The position numbers were made by a program, and so were the translations under genes. 48,822 nucleotides of DNA, taken from NCBI GenBank assembly GCA_020444425.1, contig JAHLLB010000035.1:1-48822 (forward strand), read 5' to 3'. This document shows, piece by piece, positions 7,893 through 15,039 of this stretch; positions within the stretch are counted from its first letter, which is position 1, and every line of letters begins with the position of its first letter. The notes beneath the pieces are model-generated. The model was given only the letters and a program-made list of their open reading frames with translations, had not been told where the DNA came from and made no database searches. Source of the stretch: a bacterium. GTDB lineage: Bacteria > Electryoneota > Electryoneia > Electryoneales > Electryoneaceae.

Positions 7893-9458
7893 ATGAAATC
7901 CATACTTATATTACTCAGTTTGCTGATGCTCCTTGGCTCCGCTTGGGCAGAGATCGAAATCCTTGGAATCAACTTCTATGGATGGCCGAATACGGATGAG
8001 ACGTTTGAGTACATCACCCGGAACACTACTGGCGAACTCGTCATCACTGGAACAAGAGGCGGGTATTTAACACTTTGGTTCCAACCCAACGGGACATTCG
8101 TGGATATACAAGGTGTAGGAATTGGTGAAAGGTGGTCGTTGCCTGATGGAGGTATTATTGGCGAATCACTACCTTATCGTAGCAGAATCTATAGACTCGC
8201 TCCAGATCATTCCATTCAATGGCAGTATCCCGTTTCCGTAACAGAGCACAATAGAGTCTATACAAGAACTACTTCTGATGATACTTTTTTGGTTCCCTAT
8301 ACGACCAGTTCAGGTGATGATCGGCATGGGAAGTTGGACGAACTATCCGATTCTGGTCAGCTCCTTTCGTCCGTCGAAATGCAATTGGCGCGGCCCCATA
8401 CCTTAAGACAAGCCTTCGAACTCCCAGACGGCACATACTTGGCTCAGGGCGTCGCTTCTGGTACTGGATTCACTTGCCAAGTCGGCAATAACGGTGAAAT
8501 CCTTTGGATCAATTACCTGGAGGACAATCAACAATACAGCTCAGCGTGGAGATCACCATCCTTCCTTCTACCTGATGGTACTTTTTTAGGTCGGATTTCG
8601 AATCCAAATATTGTCCCTGGACTCGAAGATCTTGTCTGGTTTGACAAGGATGGTGAGATCCTGCGCACCGTCAGCTTCTCAGACGATTATAACCCAACCA
8701 TTGAAGCGGTTCTACCCGACTGCGGAATCTTGATGTCGCAGGGTGAGCGGCTAGACGCAGCCGGCAATCTCCTCTATGACATGGATTATCAAGCTTTCGC
8801 TGATGCGATCGAAGACAGTCTTTCAAACTCTGTTGAGATTGTATTGATAAATGACGTGGAACCGACGGACAATTTCCGCTATTACGCCGTCGGATACATG
8901 TACAGGTACGCAAGCCCCCCGCCCGAGGAACAATTCGATGCGTGGCTCGCGTGCGCCGGACCGGGGCCGGAACCGATCCGGTTGTCTGTCCGGAAACGCG
9001 CGCCGGAAGGTCCGGTTGACCCCGCCAGCCCGATGCGGCTGCGGGCACGGGTGTACAACCGTGGCGACGTGACGCAGACCGTCGACATCTGGACCGTTGC
9101 GCGCACACCGGACTGGGACGTCGTCGGCCCGATCCGCATGTGGTCGGACGTGAACATCGAGCCCGGCGAGGAACTGTCCGCGACGTTGACCCAGTGGGTG
9201 CCGGAGTTCGCCCCCGCCGGTGACTACAACTACATCCTCCGCGTCGGCGACTACCCCGAACACCACTACGAAACGTACTTCCCGTTCGAGGTGGCGGAGG
9301 GGCAGAGGGCGGTTGATCCGCGCTTGCAAGCAAGCACGGCCACAGCTTCTGCTGCCGACCGCAATCCACAGGCCGAATCCCCTGTCGGTTGGGAGATGCT
9401 GATCGAGTTGATCGAACGCTTCCCGACCACCGACGACCAGTGGTTCGCTGACGAATAG
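7893..9458 (+). CDS. Secreted protein with propeller-like repeats and a C-terminal Ig-like module
   Basis: A 521-residue protein with a clear signal peptide (MKSILILLSLLMLLGSAWA, then E) and AGGAGG six bases before the ATG. Residues about 25-345 contain repeated blocks with DG(T/E)-like turns and aromatic strands (for example DGTFLGRISNP, DKDGEILRTVSF, NNGEILWINYL), resembling a delta-60 or PQQ-type beta-propeller; this assignment is tentative. Residues about 365-470 match the Ig-like module of the T9SS proteins upstream (APAGDYNYILRVGDYP). No T9SS sorting domain follows; the last ~50 residues are not recognised. The first ~900 bp are clearly less GC-rich than the 3' third, suggesting that the module was joined to a different N-terminal part. 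Function unknown. Confidence 0.75.
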   Translation: MKSILILLSLLMLLGSAWAEIEILGINFYGWPNTDETFEYITRNTTGELVITGTRGGYLTLWFQPNGTFVDIQGVGIGERWSLPDGGIIGESLPYRSRIYRLAPDHSIQWQYPVSVTEHNRVYTRTTSDDTFLVPYTTSSGDDRHGKLDELSDSGQLLSSVEMQLARPHTLRQAFELPDGTYLAQGVASGTGFTCQVGNNGEILWINYLEDNQQYSSAWRSPSFLLPDGTFLGRISNPNIVPGLEDLVWFDKDGEILRTVSFSDDYNPTIEAVLPDCGILMSQGERLDAAGNLLYDMDYQAFADAIEDSLSNSVEIVLINDVEPTDNFRYYAVGYMYRYASPPPEEQFDAWLACAGPGPEPIRLSVRKRAPEGPVDPASPMRLRARVYNRGDVTQTVDIWTVARTPDWDVVGPIRMWSDVNIEPGEELSATLTQWVPEFAPAGDYNYILRVGDYPEHHYETYFPFEVAEGQRAVDPRLQASTATASAADRNPQAESPVGWEMLIELIERFPTTDDQWFADE

Positions 9459-9473
9459 ATCCTGTGAAACGCA

Positions 9474-9515
9474 AAGTCACCACGTGTTTAACTCCGTGGT
9501 GACTTGTGTTATCTT
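9474..9515 (+). terminator. Rho-independent terminator
   Basis: A perfect 11-bp stem AAGTCACCACG (9474-9484) / CGTGGTGACTT (9495-9505) with a 10-nt loop, followed by T-rich sequence. It lies 16 bases after the stop at 9458. Confidence 0.75.
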
Positions 9516-9517
9516 TA

Positions 9518-9660
9518 TCTTGTTCTTTGTTCTTTGTTCTTTGTTCTTTGTTCTTTGTTCTTTGTTCTTTGTTCTTTATTCTTTGGTCTTTGGTCTTTGG
9601 CCTTTTCTCATATCTCATATCTCATATCTTGTGTCTTGTGTCTTGTCTTTTCCTCAAGCC
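9518..9660 (+). repeat. Heptamer tandem repeat (TTCTTTG)n, then CTCATAT and TTGTGTC units
   Basis: About ten copies of the 7-bp unit TTCTTTG (about 9521-9600, the last ones degenerating to TTCTTTGGTC), then CTCATAT about three times, then TTGTGTC units. It fills the gap between two convergent genes. Open frames here, rich in Leu, Phe and Cys, are products of the repeat and not genes. Confidence 0.85.
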
Positions 9661-9687
9661 TCACACCTCATACCTCACACCTGCCCA

Positions 9688-10617
9688 TCACCGTCCTCGC
9701 GGGTGAAACTCCCGGTGCTCCTGTTGCAGCGTAGAGCGTTGTAGATGCGTGTAGATCTGGGTGGTGGAGATGTCGGCGTGACCGAGCATTTCCTGCACCG
9801 CGCGCAGGTCGGCGCCGGCTTCGATCAGGTGAGTCGCGAAGGTATGGCGGAAGATGTGCGGGCTGATGGTGGCATTGAGCTGTAACGGTTCTGCCAGTGC
9901 TTTCAGCCGGATCCAGATCGCCTGCCGGGTTAACGGGCGACCGTTCTTCGACAGGAACAGCACCCCCTTGTCCAGCCCACGTCCACCGGCAAGGTTCGCA
10001 CGCACACCCTCCTTCAGGTACCGGTCGTGTACCCAGTGGATCGCAGCCTCCCCGATCGGTACATAGCGTTCCTTGCTACCCTTGCCGAAGACCCGCAGGA
10101 ACGCGTCCCGCCACAGGCAATCGGCGAGCGTCAGCGTGATCAGCTCGGTGACACGCAGCCCGCACGCCCACAGCAATTCCATCATCGCCCGGTCACGCAG
10201 GCCGAGATCGTTTGAGGTGTCCGGCGTTTCGACGAGGCGGGTGGCGTCCTCGACACTCAGCGCTTCCGGCAGCTTGGATGATCGCCGGGCAACTCGCAAC
10301 GTGGTCGCGGGATTGGTCGGCGCCAACCCTTCCCGTTGCAGGAATTTGTGGAAGTGGCGGATCGCGGAAGCGGTTCGCGCACGTGTGGTCTGTGCGAGGC
10401 CGAGGTCAGACAACATCCGGATGTGTTGTTGAATGTGGGAGTACCTGATCGCTTCTACTCGCTTGACGTTAGCCGCCGCGAGATGATGCACGTACCGCAC
10501 CAGATCGCGCTGGTAGGAGTCGAGCGTGTTCGGGCTGTAGCTGCGTTCCAGCTCGAGATGCGAGAGGAACTCCGCCAGTTCATCACGCAGAATCGGAACT
10601 TGCGGCGGCTCATTCAC
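9688..10617 (-). CDS. xerD: Site-specific tyrosine recombinase XerC/XerD
   Basis: A 309-residue recombinase that resolves chromosome dimers at dif during division. The N-terminal SAM-like core-binding domain covers about 10-95 ([16 protein letters not shown]). The catalytic domain has Arg155 (ACGLRVTEL), Lys179 ([12 protein letters not shown]), His254-x-x-Arg257 (HIFRHTF), His280 ([15 protein letters not shown]) and nucleophile Tyr289, so all six key residues are present and length is normal. The start overlaps the stop of the upstream acyltransferase gene as ATGA, implying translational coupling. XerC and XerD cannot be told apart with certainty from one copy; the N-terminus looks slightly more XerD-like. 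No dif site was found near by. Confidence 0.92.
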   Translation of the reverse strand: MNEPPQVPILRDELAEFLSHLELERSYSPNTLDSYQRDLVRYVHHLAAANVKRVEAIRYSHIQQHIRMLSDLGLAQTTRARTASAIRHFHKFLQREGLAPTNPATTLRVARRSSKLPEALSVEDATRLVETPDTSNDLGLRDRAMMELLWACGLRVTELITLTLADCLWRDAFLRVFGKGSKERYVPIGEAAIHWVHDRYLKEGVRANLAGGRGLDKGVLFLSKNGRPLTRQAIWIRLKALAEPLQLNATISPHIFRHTFATHLIEAGADLRAVQEMLGHADISTTQIYTHLQRSTLQQEHREFHPRGR

Positions 10618-11327
10618 GGCCGATCCTCAAGCCGCGCGAACAGGTCTTTCTCGAGCACGCCGAGACCGTGCGCCAGTTGCTCACAGATGGTGTCCAACTG
10701 CTCGCCCCGGACACGTGGCGGCACGTGGATCGGTGTGCCGAAGCCGACAGCGATGCGTGTCGCCGGCAGTGGGATGAATTGCTTGTCCCACGTCGCCAGC
10801 CTCCAGCCGCTGTGAGCGATGGCATGCATCGGCAGGATCGGGCGTTTCGCCAGCGAGGCAATTTGTACGATGCCCGGTTTCACTTCCCGTCGCGGGCCGA
10901 TGGGACCGTCCACCACCCAACCGATGGTACGTCCCTGCTTTAACGTGCGAACACTTTCGCGGATCGCCTGGATCTGCTGATGCCCACTCGACCCGCGTGC
11001 CAGGTCGAATCCAAGCCCACGCATCGCGGCGGCAATGATTTCCCCCTCCCACGATGGCGATACAACCGCCACCATGTCATTGTCACGTACGCTGTAGATG
11101 TTCATCAGCAACGCTTCGTGCCAGCTGGCGAGGATCCAGCTGCCGGTGTTTGACACCGCGCGCAGGTGGTCGAGCCCGGTCCAACGGACATCCCACGTCG
11201 CGCCGATCCGTCGCAGCAGCGGAGTGAGCAGATGCTGTGTCAACGGCGGAATGACGTATGGCCACAGGCCTGCGGGTTGTCCCGGCCGTGGTTCAGGCAG
11301 TCGGAAAAGCTGTTGGCAGTTGATCAT
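10614..11327 (-). CDS. Lysophospholipid acyltransferase family protein (DUF374)
   Basis: A 237-residue protein of the DUF374 branch of glycerophospholipid/lipid A acyltransferases. The family acylates lipid precursors at the inner membrane, and in gram-negatives is often tied to lipid A/Kdo or outer-membrane lipid metabolism. Visible signatures are SWHEALL at 69-74 (the HxxxxD-type acyltransferase box in its DUF374 form), SPSWEGE at 90-96 and VDGPIGPRREVKPG at 139-152, diagnostic for DUF374. It is the first gene of a two-gene minus-strand unit with the Xer recombinase. The exact substrate is not determined. Confidence 0.85.
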   Translation of the reverse strand: MINCQQLFRLPEPRPGQPAGLWPYVIPPLTQHLLTPLLRRIGATWDVRWTGLDHLRAVSNTGSWILASWHEALLMNIYSVRDNDMVAVVSPSWEGEIIAAAMRGLGFDLARGSSGHQQIQAIRESVRTLKQGRTIGWVVDGPIGPRREVKPGIVQIASLAKRPILPMHAIAHSGWRLATWDKQFIPLPATRIAVGFGTPIHVPPRVRGEQLDTICEQLAHGLGVLEKDLFARLEDRP

Positions 11328-11765
11328 GGTAGTTTCGATCCGTTGAATGCATACGAAATGTGATCATTCTCAGGTGATAAACTCAACAGGTTTCAGCGCT
11401 CCAGTTTTCAGTTTTCAAACAAGATGGATCGGGCATGAAAATTGTTCAGGCCAGCGATGCATATGCGAAAAAGCATATTCGCATGAAGACATATAATTGC
11501 TAGCGAAAAATCATGGAACTCGCTGACGGATTTGCACAAGTGAAGAAGACAGATAGAGACAGAATCCCAACTGGACCCCAGAAGCTTCTGGATAGGAAAT
11601 GATTTCAATCGCGATCACGTACAATCTTGCGCGTTGCTATCCATGCATGCAATCCTACTGATGCCGTGGGAGGTCAATTGAACTTATTGAAAATGATGTT
11701 CATGCAAAATTTTGCATGGACAGTATTTTTAATTTGCCCGGTGATACACTTGAATTAGGTCGAAA
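11328..11765. other. AT-rich intergenic region with palindromes
   Basis: This stretch is more AT-rich than the flanking genes and has no gene I can support. It includes ATGCGAA-N8-TTCGCAT near 11463-11484 and a perfect 18-bp palindrome CATGCAAAATTTTGCATG at 11701-11718. A 66-codon minus-strand frame (11408-11608) has no ribosome binding site and no recognisable features and was left out. Confidence 0.4.
11701..11718. promoter_or_regulatory. Perfect 18-bp palindrome, possible operator
   Basis: CATGCAAAATTTTGCATG is its own reverse complement. It lies about 90 bp before the promoter at 11808. Its AT-rich centre and flanking CATGCATG text at about 11642 are typical of a regulator site, but no cognate protein can be named. 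Confidence 0.35.
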
Positions 11766-11807
11766 ATGCGGAAAAAGCTTCTTGGAGTGGTTTTGTTCTC
11801 AGCGGGG

Positions 11808-11836
11808 TTGACTGGAGAAGTCCGTCTGATTATTAT
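11808..11836 (+). promoter_or_regulatory. Sigma70-like promoter of the small HTH-like protein gene
   Basis: TTGACT (11808-11813), a 17-bp spacer and TATTAT (11831-11836). Immediately downstream, at the expected start of transcription, is the inverted repeat TGTAC-N6-GTACA (11842-11857), which could be an operator. Confidence 0.55.
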
Positions 11837-11896
11837 AGATGTGTACAATGTCGTACATAAGACAAGATTGGGCGCGCTTCACGAAAGGAACACGTC

Positions 11897-12136
11897 ATGG
11901 CGACCGTCAGTGACCGCAAGTATGCGGAAGGTATGGGATTGGGTGTTGAACAGGTTCGTAAACTGATCAAGCGACTGGATATAGCTTTCTTCTCCAGTGG
12001 CAAGGGCGAAAGCATGGTTTACATGTTCGACTCCGATGAACTCGACTCGAAGTTGCAGGACATGAAGAAGTCGAAGAAGGATCGTCGTCGCGGTCCGCGC
12101 AAAAAGTCCGCGAAGACTGCAGCGGCGAAGAAGTAA
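11897..12136 (+). CDS. Small basic protein with possible helix-turn-helix, unknown function
   Basis: A 79-residue protein starting at an ATG with AAAGGA 8 bases before it. Residues about 5-50 (YAEGMGLGVEQVRKLIKRLDI, shortened here to its core VEQVRKLIKRLD) resemble a winged-helix or excisionase-like reading head. The last 25 residues are a Lys/Arg/Ala tail (KKSKKDRRRGPRKKSA) typical of nucleic-acid-binding proteins. It has its own promoter and a terminator after it, so it is monocistronic. A small nucleoid or regulatory DNA-binding protein is an inference; no named family was recognised. Confidence 0.65.
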   Translation: MATVSDRKYAEGMGLGVEQVRKLIKRLDIAFFSSGKGESMVYMFDSDELDSKLQDMKKSKKDRRRGPRKKSAKTAAAKK

Positions 12137-12162
12137 CACATTTCGCCGTATTTGTTAGATGT

Positions 12163-12212
12163 GGGAGTTCCATGGGGTGCTGGCAGAAACATCCCGCGGG
12201 ACTCCCTTTTTT
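12163..12212 (+). terminator. Rho-independent terminator
   Basis: GGGAGTTCC (12163-12171) pairs with GGGACTCCC (12198-12206) with one mismatch and is followed by six T. It separates the small basic protein gene from flgB. Confidence 0.7.
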
Positions 12213-12338
12213 GCCTACTCCGGTTCAGCTTCGACTCCGGCCCACTTCCTAACCTGTTCATATTTCGATGCTTGTATCGGATTCTCCTCCCGGCATGCGA
12301 GTTGCTCACTGTTTTCCGTCAACAGGAAGACTCCGTTC

Positions 12339-12779
12339 ATGAGCAACAACACCTACAGCTTTCTCTTCAAGCGGCTGGACGCAATGCAGCCACTCGTGAA
12401 GGGGTTGGATGCTTACGCCGCGCGGCAGAAAGCGTTCGCATCCAACATTGCGAACTCGGAGACGCCGGGTTATCGCGCCAAGCGTGTGGAGTTTGAGGAC
12501 GAGTTGCGCACCGTGGTAGACCGTCACCGTCGAATGTTGTCCCGTTCCAGCGGCACACACATCCCAGTCGCCGGCGGACAGCGGCGGATGGACAAATTGC
12601 AGCCGCACGTGGTGGAGAACGAAAACCGTGAGTTGATCAACGGCGTCAATAACGTCGATATCGACGCCGAGATGGCGGGCATGGCGACCAACCAGATTCA
12701 ATATTCGACAGCCGCCAAGGTGCTGAGCCTGCGCTACAAGATCTTGCGGTCGAGCATTCTCGGTCGCAGCTCCGGCTAA
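12339..12779 (+). CDS. flgB: Flagellar basal-body rod protein FlgB
   Basis: A 146-residue proximal rod protein. It carries the rod-family N-terminal signature (NIANSETPGYRAKRVEFE at about 35-53) and the FlgB C-terminal signature (NNVDIDAEMAGMATNQIQYS, then a helix ending SLRYKILRSSILGR). These helices pack in the rod between the MS ring and the distal rod. The ATG at 12339 has AGGAAG nine bases before it; a longer in-frame extension to 12159 carries no family sequence. Length is normal. In most flagellated bacteria flgB is followed by flgC and fliE. Here a strong bidirectional terminator comes directly after the stop codon and the next gene faces the other way, so this flgB stands alone. Confidence 0.93.
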   Translation: MSNNTYSFLFKRLDAMQPLVKGLDAYAARQKAFASNIANSETPGYRAKRVEFEDELRTVVDRHRRMLSRSSGTHIPVAGGQRRMDKLQPHVVENENRELINGVNNVDIDAEMAGMATNQIQYSTAAKVLSLRYKILRSSILGRSSG

Positions 12780-12810
12780 ACACAAACAGATCGCTACGAT
12801 TCAGCCGATA

Positions 12811-12841
12811 AAAAAACACGCCCCGTCAGGGCGTGTTTTCT
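12811..12841. terminator. Bidirectional terminator between flgB and the DtxR-family gene
   Basis: AAAACACGCCC (12813-12823) and GGGCGTGTTTT (12829-12839) form a perfect 11-bp stem with loop CGTCA. A and T runs on the two sides allow it to act on both convergent transcripts. Confidence 0.9.
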
Positions 12842-12865
12842 ATCTCATCAACGTGCGTACGTGTG

Positions 12866-13312
12866 CTACTTTTTCGCAAGGTATTCGCGAAACTGCTGCG
12901 GCAGGCTGCCGTTCGCACCGTCTTCCATGAAGTCGAGGAATCGCTGGACCTGGTCAACGGTCTCATCGCTGATCAGGTGCTCGACCTTGCAGGCGTCATC
13001 CTCAGCCTGTTCGTCAGAGATGTTGAACACCTCGGTAAACAGCCGCTTGAACATCTTGTGCTTGCGGTAAATGCGATCCGCTTCCCTACGGCCTTTGTCC
13101 GTGAGTTCGATGTCGCCATATTTCTGGTGCAACACCAGTCCGCGGTCCTGCAAAACGGACAGGGCTTCGGTCACGGATGGCTTCGACACACCCATCGAAT
13201 CGGCGATATTCTTCACCTTCGCCGGCAGCCCCTCAAGATCCTGAAAATAGATTGTCTCGAGGTAGTCCTCCATGTTCGCGCTGAGGCCGTTCTTTTCACG
13301 TCGGTGCGGCAT
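12866..13312 (-). CDS. DtxR/MntR-family metal-dependent transcriptional regulator
   Basis: A 148-residue repressor that binds DNA when loaded with Fe(II) or Mn(II). The winged-helix domain (about 12-75) includes KPSVTEALSVLQDRGL. Metal ligands can be read by alignment: Asp16 and Glu19 in MEDYLETIY correspond to the MntR residues (DtxR has Met in place of the Asp). His85 is in RKHKMF, and Cys108, Glu111 and His112 are in DACKVEH, as in DtxR/IdeR. The site therefore mixes MntR-like and DtxR-like ligands, and the preferred metal is not clear. The protein is short and lacks the SH3-like third domain, as MntR does. The start has GGAGGAA. A possible DtxR-type box at 13426-13439 suggests autoregulation. 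Confidence 0.88.
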   Translation of the reverse strand: MPHRREKNGLSANMEDYLETIYFQDLEGLPAKVKNIADSMGVSKPSVTEALSVLQDRGLVLHQKYGDIELTDKGRREADRIYRKHKMFKRLFTEVFNISDEQAEDDACKVEHLISDETVDQVQRFLDFMEDGANGSLPQQFREYLAKK

Positions 13313-13425
13313 GACATTCCTCCAGGACGTTTCCGGCGATTACCCGATTTCAGGCAGACGCAAGCTCATGTTGTTGAAGAACCTGCTATACGACAATCGT
13401 GCTCAAAGTTCGTCTACCATAACGG

Positions 13426-13439
13426 GTAGGTAAATCTAA
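13426..13439 (-). promoter_or_regulatory. Possible DtxR-type operator upstream of the regulator gene
   Basis: On the minus strand the 14-mer TTAGATTTACCTAC resembles the DtxR/SirR-type box TTAGGTTAACCTAA at 11 of 14 positions. It lies about 115 bases before the start codon. A further ACCTAAA-like half-site lies near 13448 on the plus strand. Match quality is modest. Confidence 0.3.
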
Positions 13440-13494
13440 CTTATTCGACCTAAAATAATCCAGCCCTCTGGAGCTCGCAAGCGCTTCTCCGGGT

Positions 13495-15039
13495 TTAGTG
13501 GCGGAATTGCTCGGTAACATCATCACCCCCGGGCAGGGTGAGCACGCGGAAGGTCGTCGGCGACTGGCCGGCATCGCCAACGAGACGGATAAACAGCTTG
13601 TAGCGCAGCATCAGCCGGTTGATCTTGCTCTTCAGCCCACCTTCCGTAAGATGCTTCTGCAACGTGGGATGCACGACCACCTTGATCCGGCGTTTGCGTG
13701 TGTGGTACAGATAACGTGCGATCCAGCGTTCGAGCTCGGTGATCACGGTTTCCCGCGTCGCCACCATCCCGGTTCCGTTACACGCCTTGCATGGTTCTTT
13801 CAACGCATAAACCAGGCTCGGGCGAATGCGCTGGCGGGTGAGCAACATCAGGCCGAACGCCCCGATCGGAGCCACATCCAGCTTCGCCCGGTCGCGCTTC
13901 AGCTCTTTCTTCATCTCGTCGTACAACTTCTTGCGGTTCTTTTCTTCGACGAGATCGATAAAGTCAACGGCGATGATGCCGCCGATGTCACGCAGCCGGA
14001 GCTGGCGGCAGATCTCCCGTGCCGCCCGCAGGTTGACCTTGAGGCTGTTCTCTTCGTGGTTGCTCTTGCCGACGTAGCGGCCGCTATTCACGTCGATGGT
14101 GACCATCGCCTCGGTGTGCTCGATGAGGATGTGTCCCCCACCCTCCAGCCACACCTTACGGCGCAGTCCCTTCTCGATTTCGCTCTCGACCTCGTAATGA
14201 TCGAAGATCGGGAGTTTATCCTGATACAGCTCGACGCGTTCCATCAGTTGCGGCGAAACGCCCTTGAGGTAGTCGGTGATTTCCTTGTGCAGCGTTTTCG
14301 AGTCGACGATCAGGTGATCGATTTCCGGACTGAACAGGTCGCGAATCACGCTCGAGGCGAGGGTCACTTCCTTGTAGATGCGTTCCGGTGCTTTCGCCGT
14401 CCGGGACTTGGCCTCGACGCGGTGCCAGAGATTGACCAGCCGTTCGATATCGTCCCGCAGCGTGGCCTCGTCCTTTTCCATTGCCACGGTGCGTACGATC
14501 AGCCCGTATCCCTCACCCTGCAGTGACTTGGCGATCTTCTTGAGGCGGCGCTTTTCGCGCGGGCTGGGGATCTTGCGGGAGACACCGATGGATTGTTCGT
14601 AGGGCACGAGCACGACGAACCGTCCCGGCAGCGACACCTGGCTGGTAACGCGCGGCCCCTTGCCGCCCATCGGTTCCTTTGTCACCTGAACGAGGATTTC
14701 CTGGCCGGCCTGCAGGTTGACCCGGGCGACGTTCCCCCGGCGTCCACCGCCGTTGCCGTTCCCGTTCCCGTTGCCGTTGCCGTTTTCGTCGTCTTCGTCT
14801 GCGATTTCGTACAACGTGCCGACGTCGTTGAAATGCAGGAATCCATCCTGTTCCCAGCCGATGTCGACAAAGGCGGCGGAGATGCCGTTCAGCACCTTGC
14901 GTACACGCCCGAGGTACATGTCCCCGACGTTTCGTTCGCTCTCCGGCCGTTCGACGAACACTTCCGCGACACGGTCATCCTCGAGCAGCACAATGCGTGT
15001 TTCCGCAGTCGCAGCGTTGATGACGATCTGCTTCTTCAT
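13495..15039 (-). CDS. rng: Ribonuclease G/E family endoribonuclease
   Basis: A 514-residue RNase G-type protein: a single-strand endonuclease for rRNA 5' maturation and mRNA decay. It has the N-terminal S1-containing region (VGDMYLGRVRKVLNGISAAF). The catalytic domain carries the two Mg-binding aspartates in VTIDVNSGRYVG and IIAVDFIDL. A zinc-link CxxC (CKAC, about 417-420) is used for dimerisation. No long RNase E scaffold tail is present, so Rng is the better name. An unusual Asn-Gly dipeptide run (about residues 83-95, encoded by a hexamer repeat at 14750-14785) interrupts the S1 region. The gene overlaps the radical SAM gene by 4 bp and is translationally coupled to it. Confidence 0.93.
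   Translation of the reverse strand: MKKQIVINAATAETRIVLLEDDRVAEVFVERPESERNVGDMYLGRVRKVLNGISAAFVDIGWEQDGFLHFNDVGTLYEIADEDDENGNGNGNGNGNGGGRRGNVARVNLQAGQEILVQVTKEPMGGKGPRVTSQVSLPGRFVVLVPYEQSIGVSRKIPSPREKRRLKKIAKSLQGEGYGLIVRTVAMEKDEATLRDDIERLVNLWHRVEAKSRTAKAPERIYKEVTLASSVIRDLFSPEIDHLIVDSKTLHKEITDYLKGVSPQLMERVELYQDKLPIFDHYEVESEIEKGLRRKVWLEGGGHILIEHTEAMVTIDVNSGRYVGKSNHEENSLKVNLRAAREICRQLRLRDIGGIIAVDFIDLVEEKNRKKLYDEMKKELKRDRAKLDVAPIGAFGLMLLTRQRIRPSLVYALKEPCKACNGTGMVATRETVITELERWIARYLYHTRKRRIKVVVHPTLQKHLTEGGLKSKINRLMLRYKLFIRLVGDAGQSPTTFRVLTLPGGDDVTEQFRH

Noticed and set aside
9484..9744. Three overlapping Leu/Phe/Cys-rich open frames
   Set aside because: They are translations of the heptamer tandem repeat in three frames and run into the antisense of xerD.
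11766..11966. A 66-codon plus-strand frame before the small basic protein gene
   Set aside because: It spans the promoter and operator-like site and overlaps the better-supported gene in another frame.
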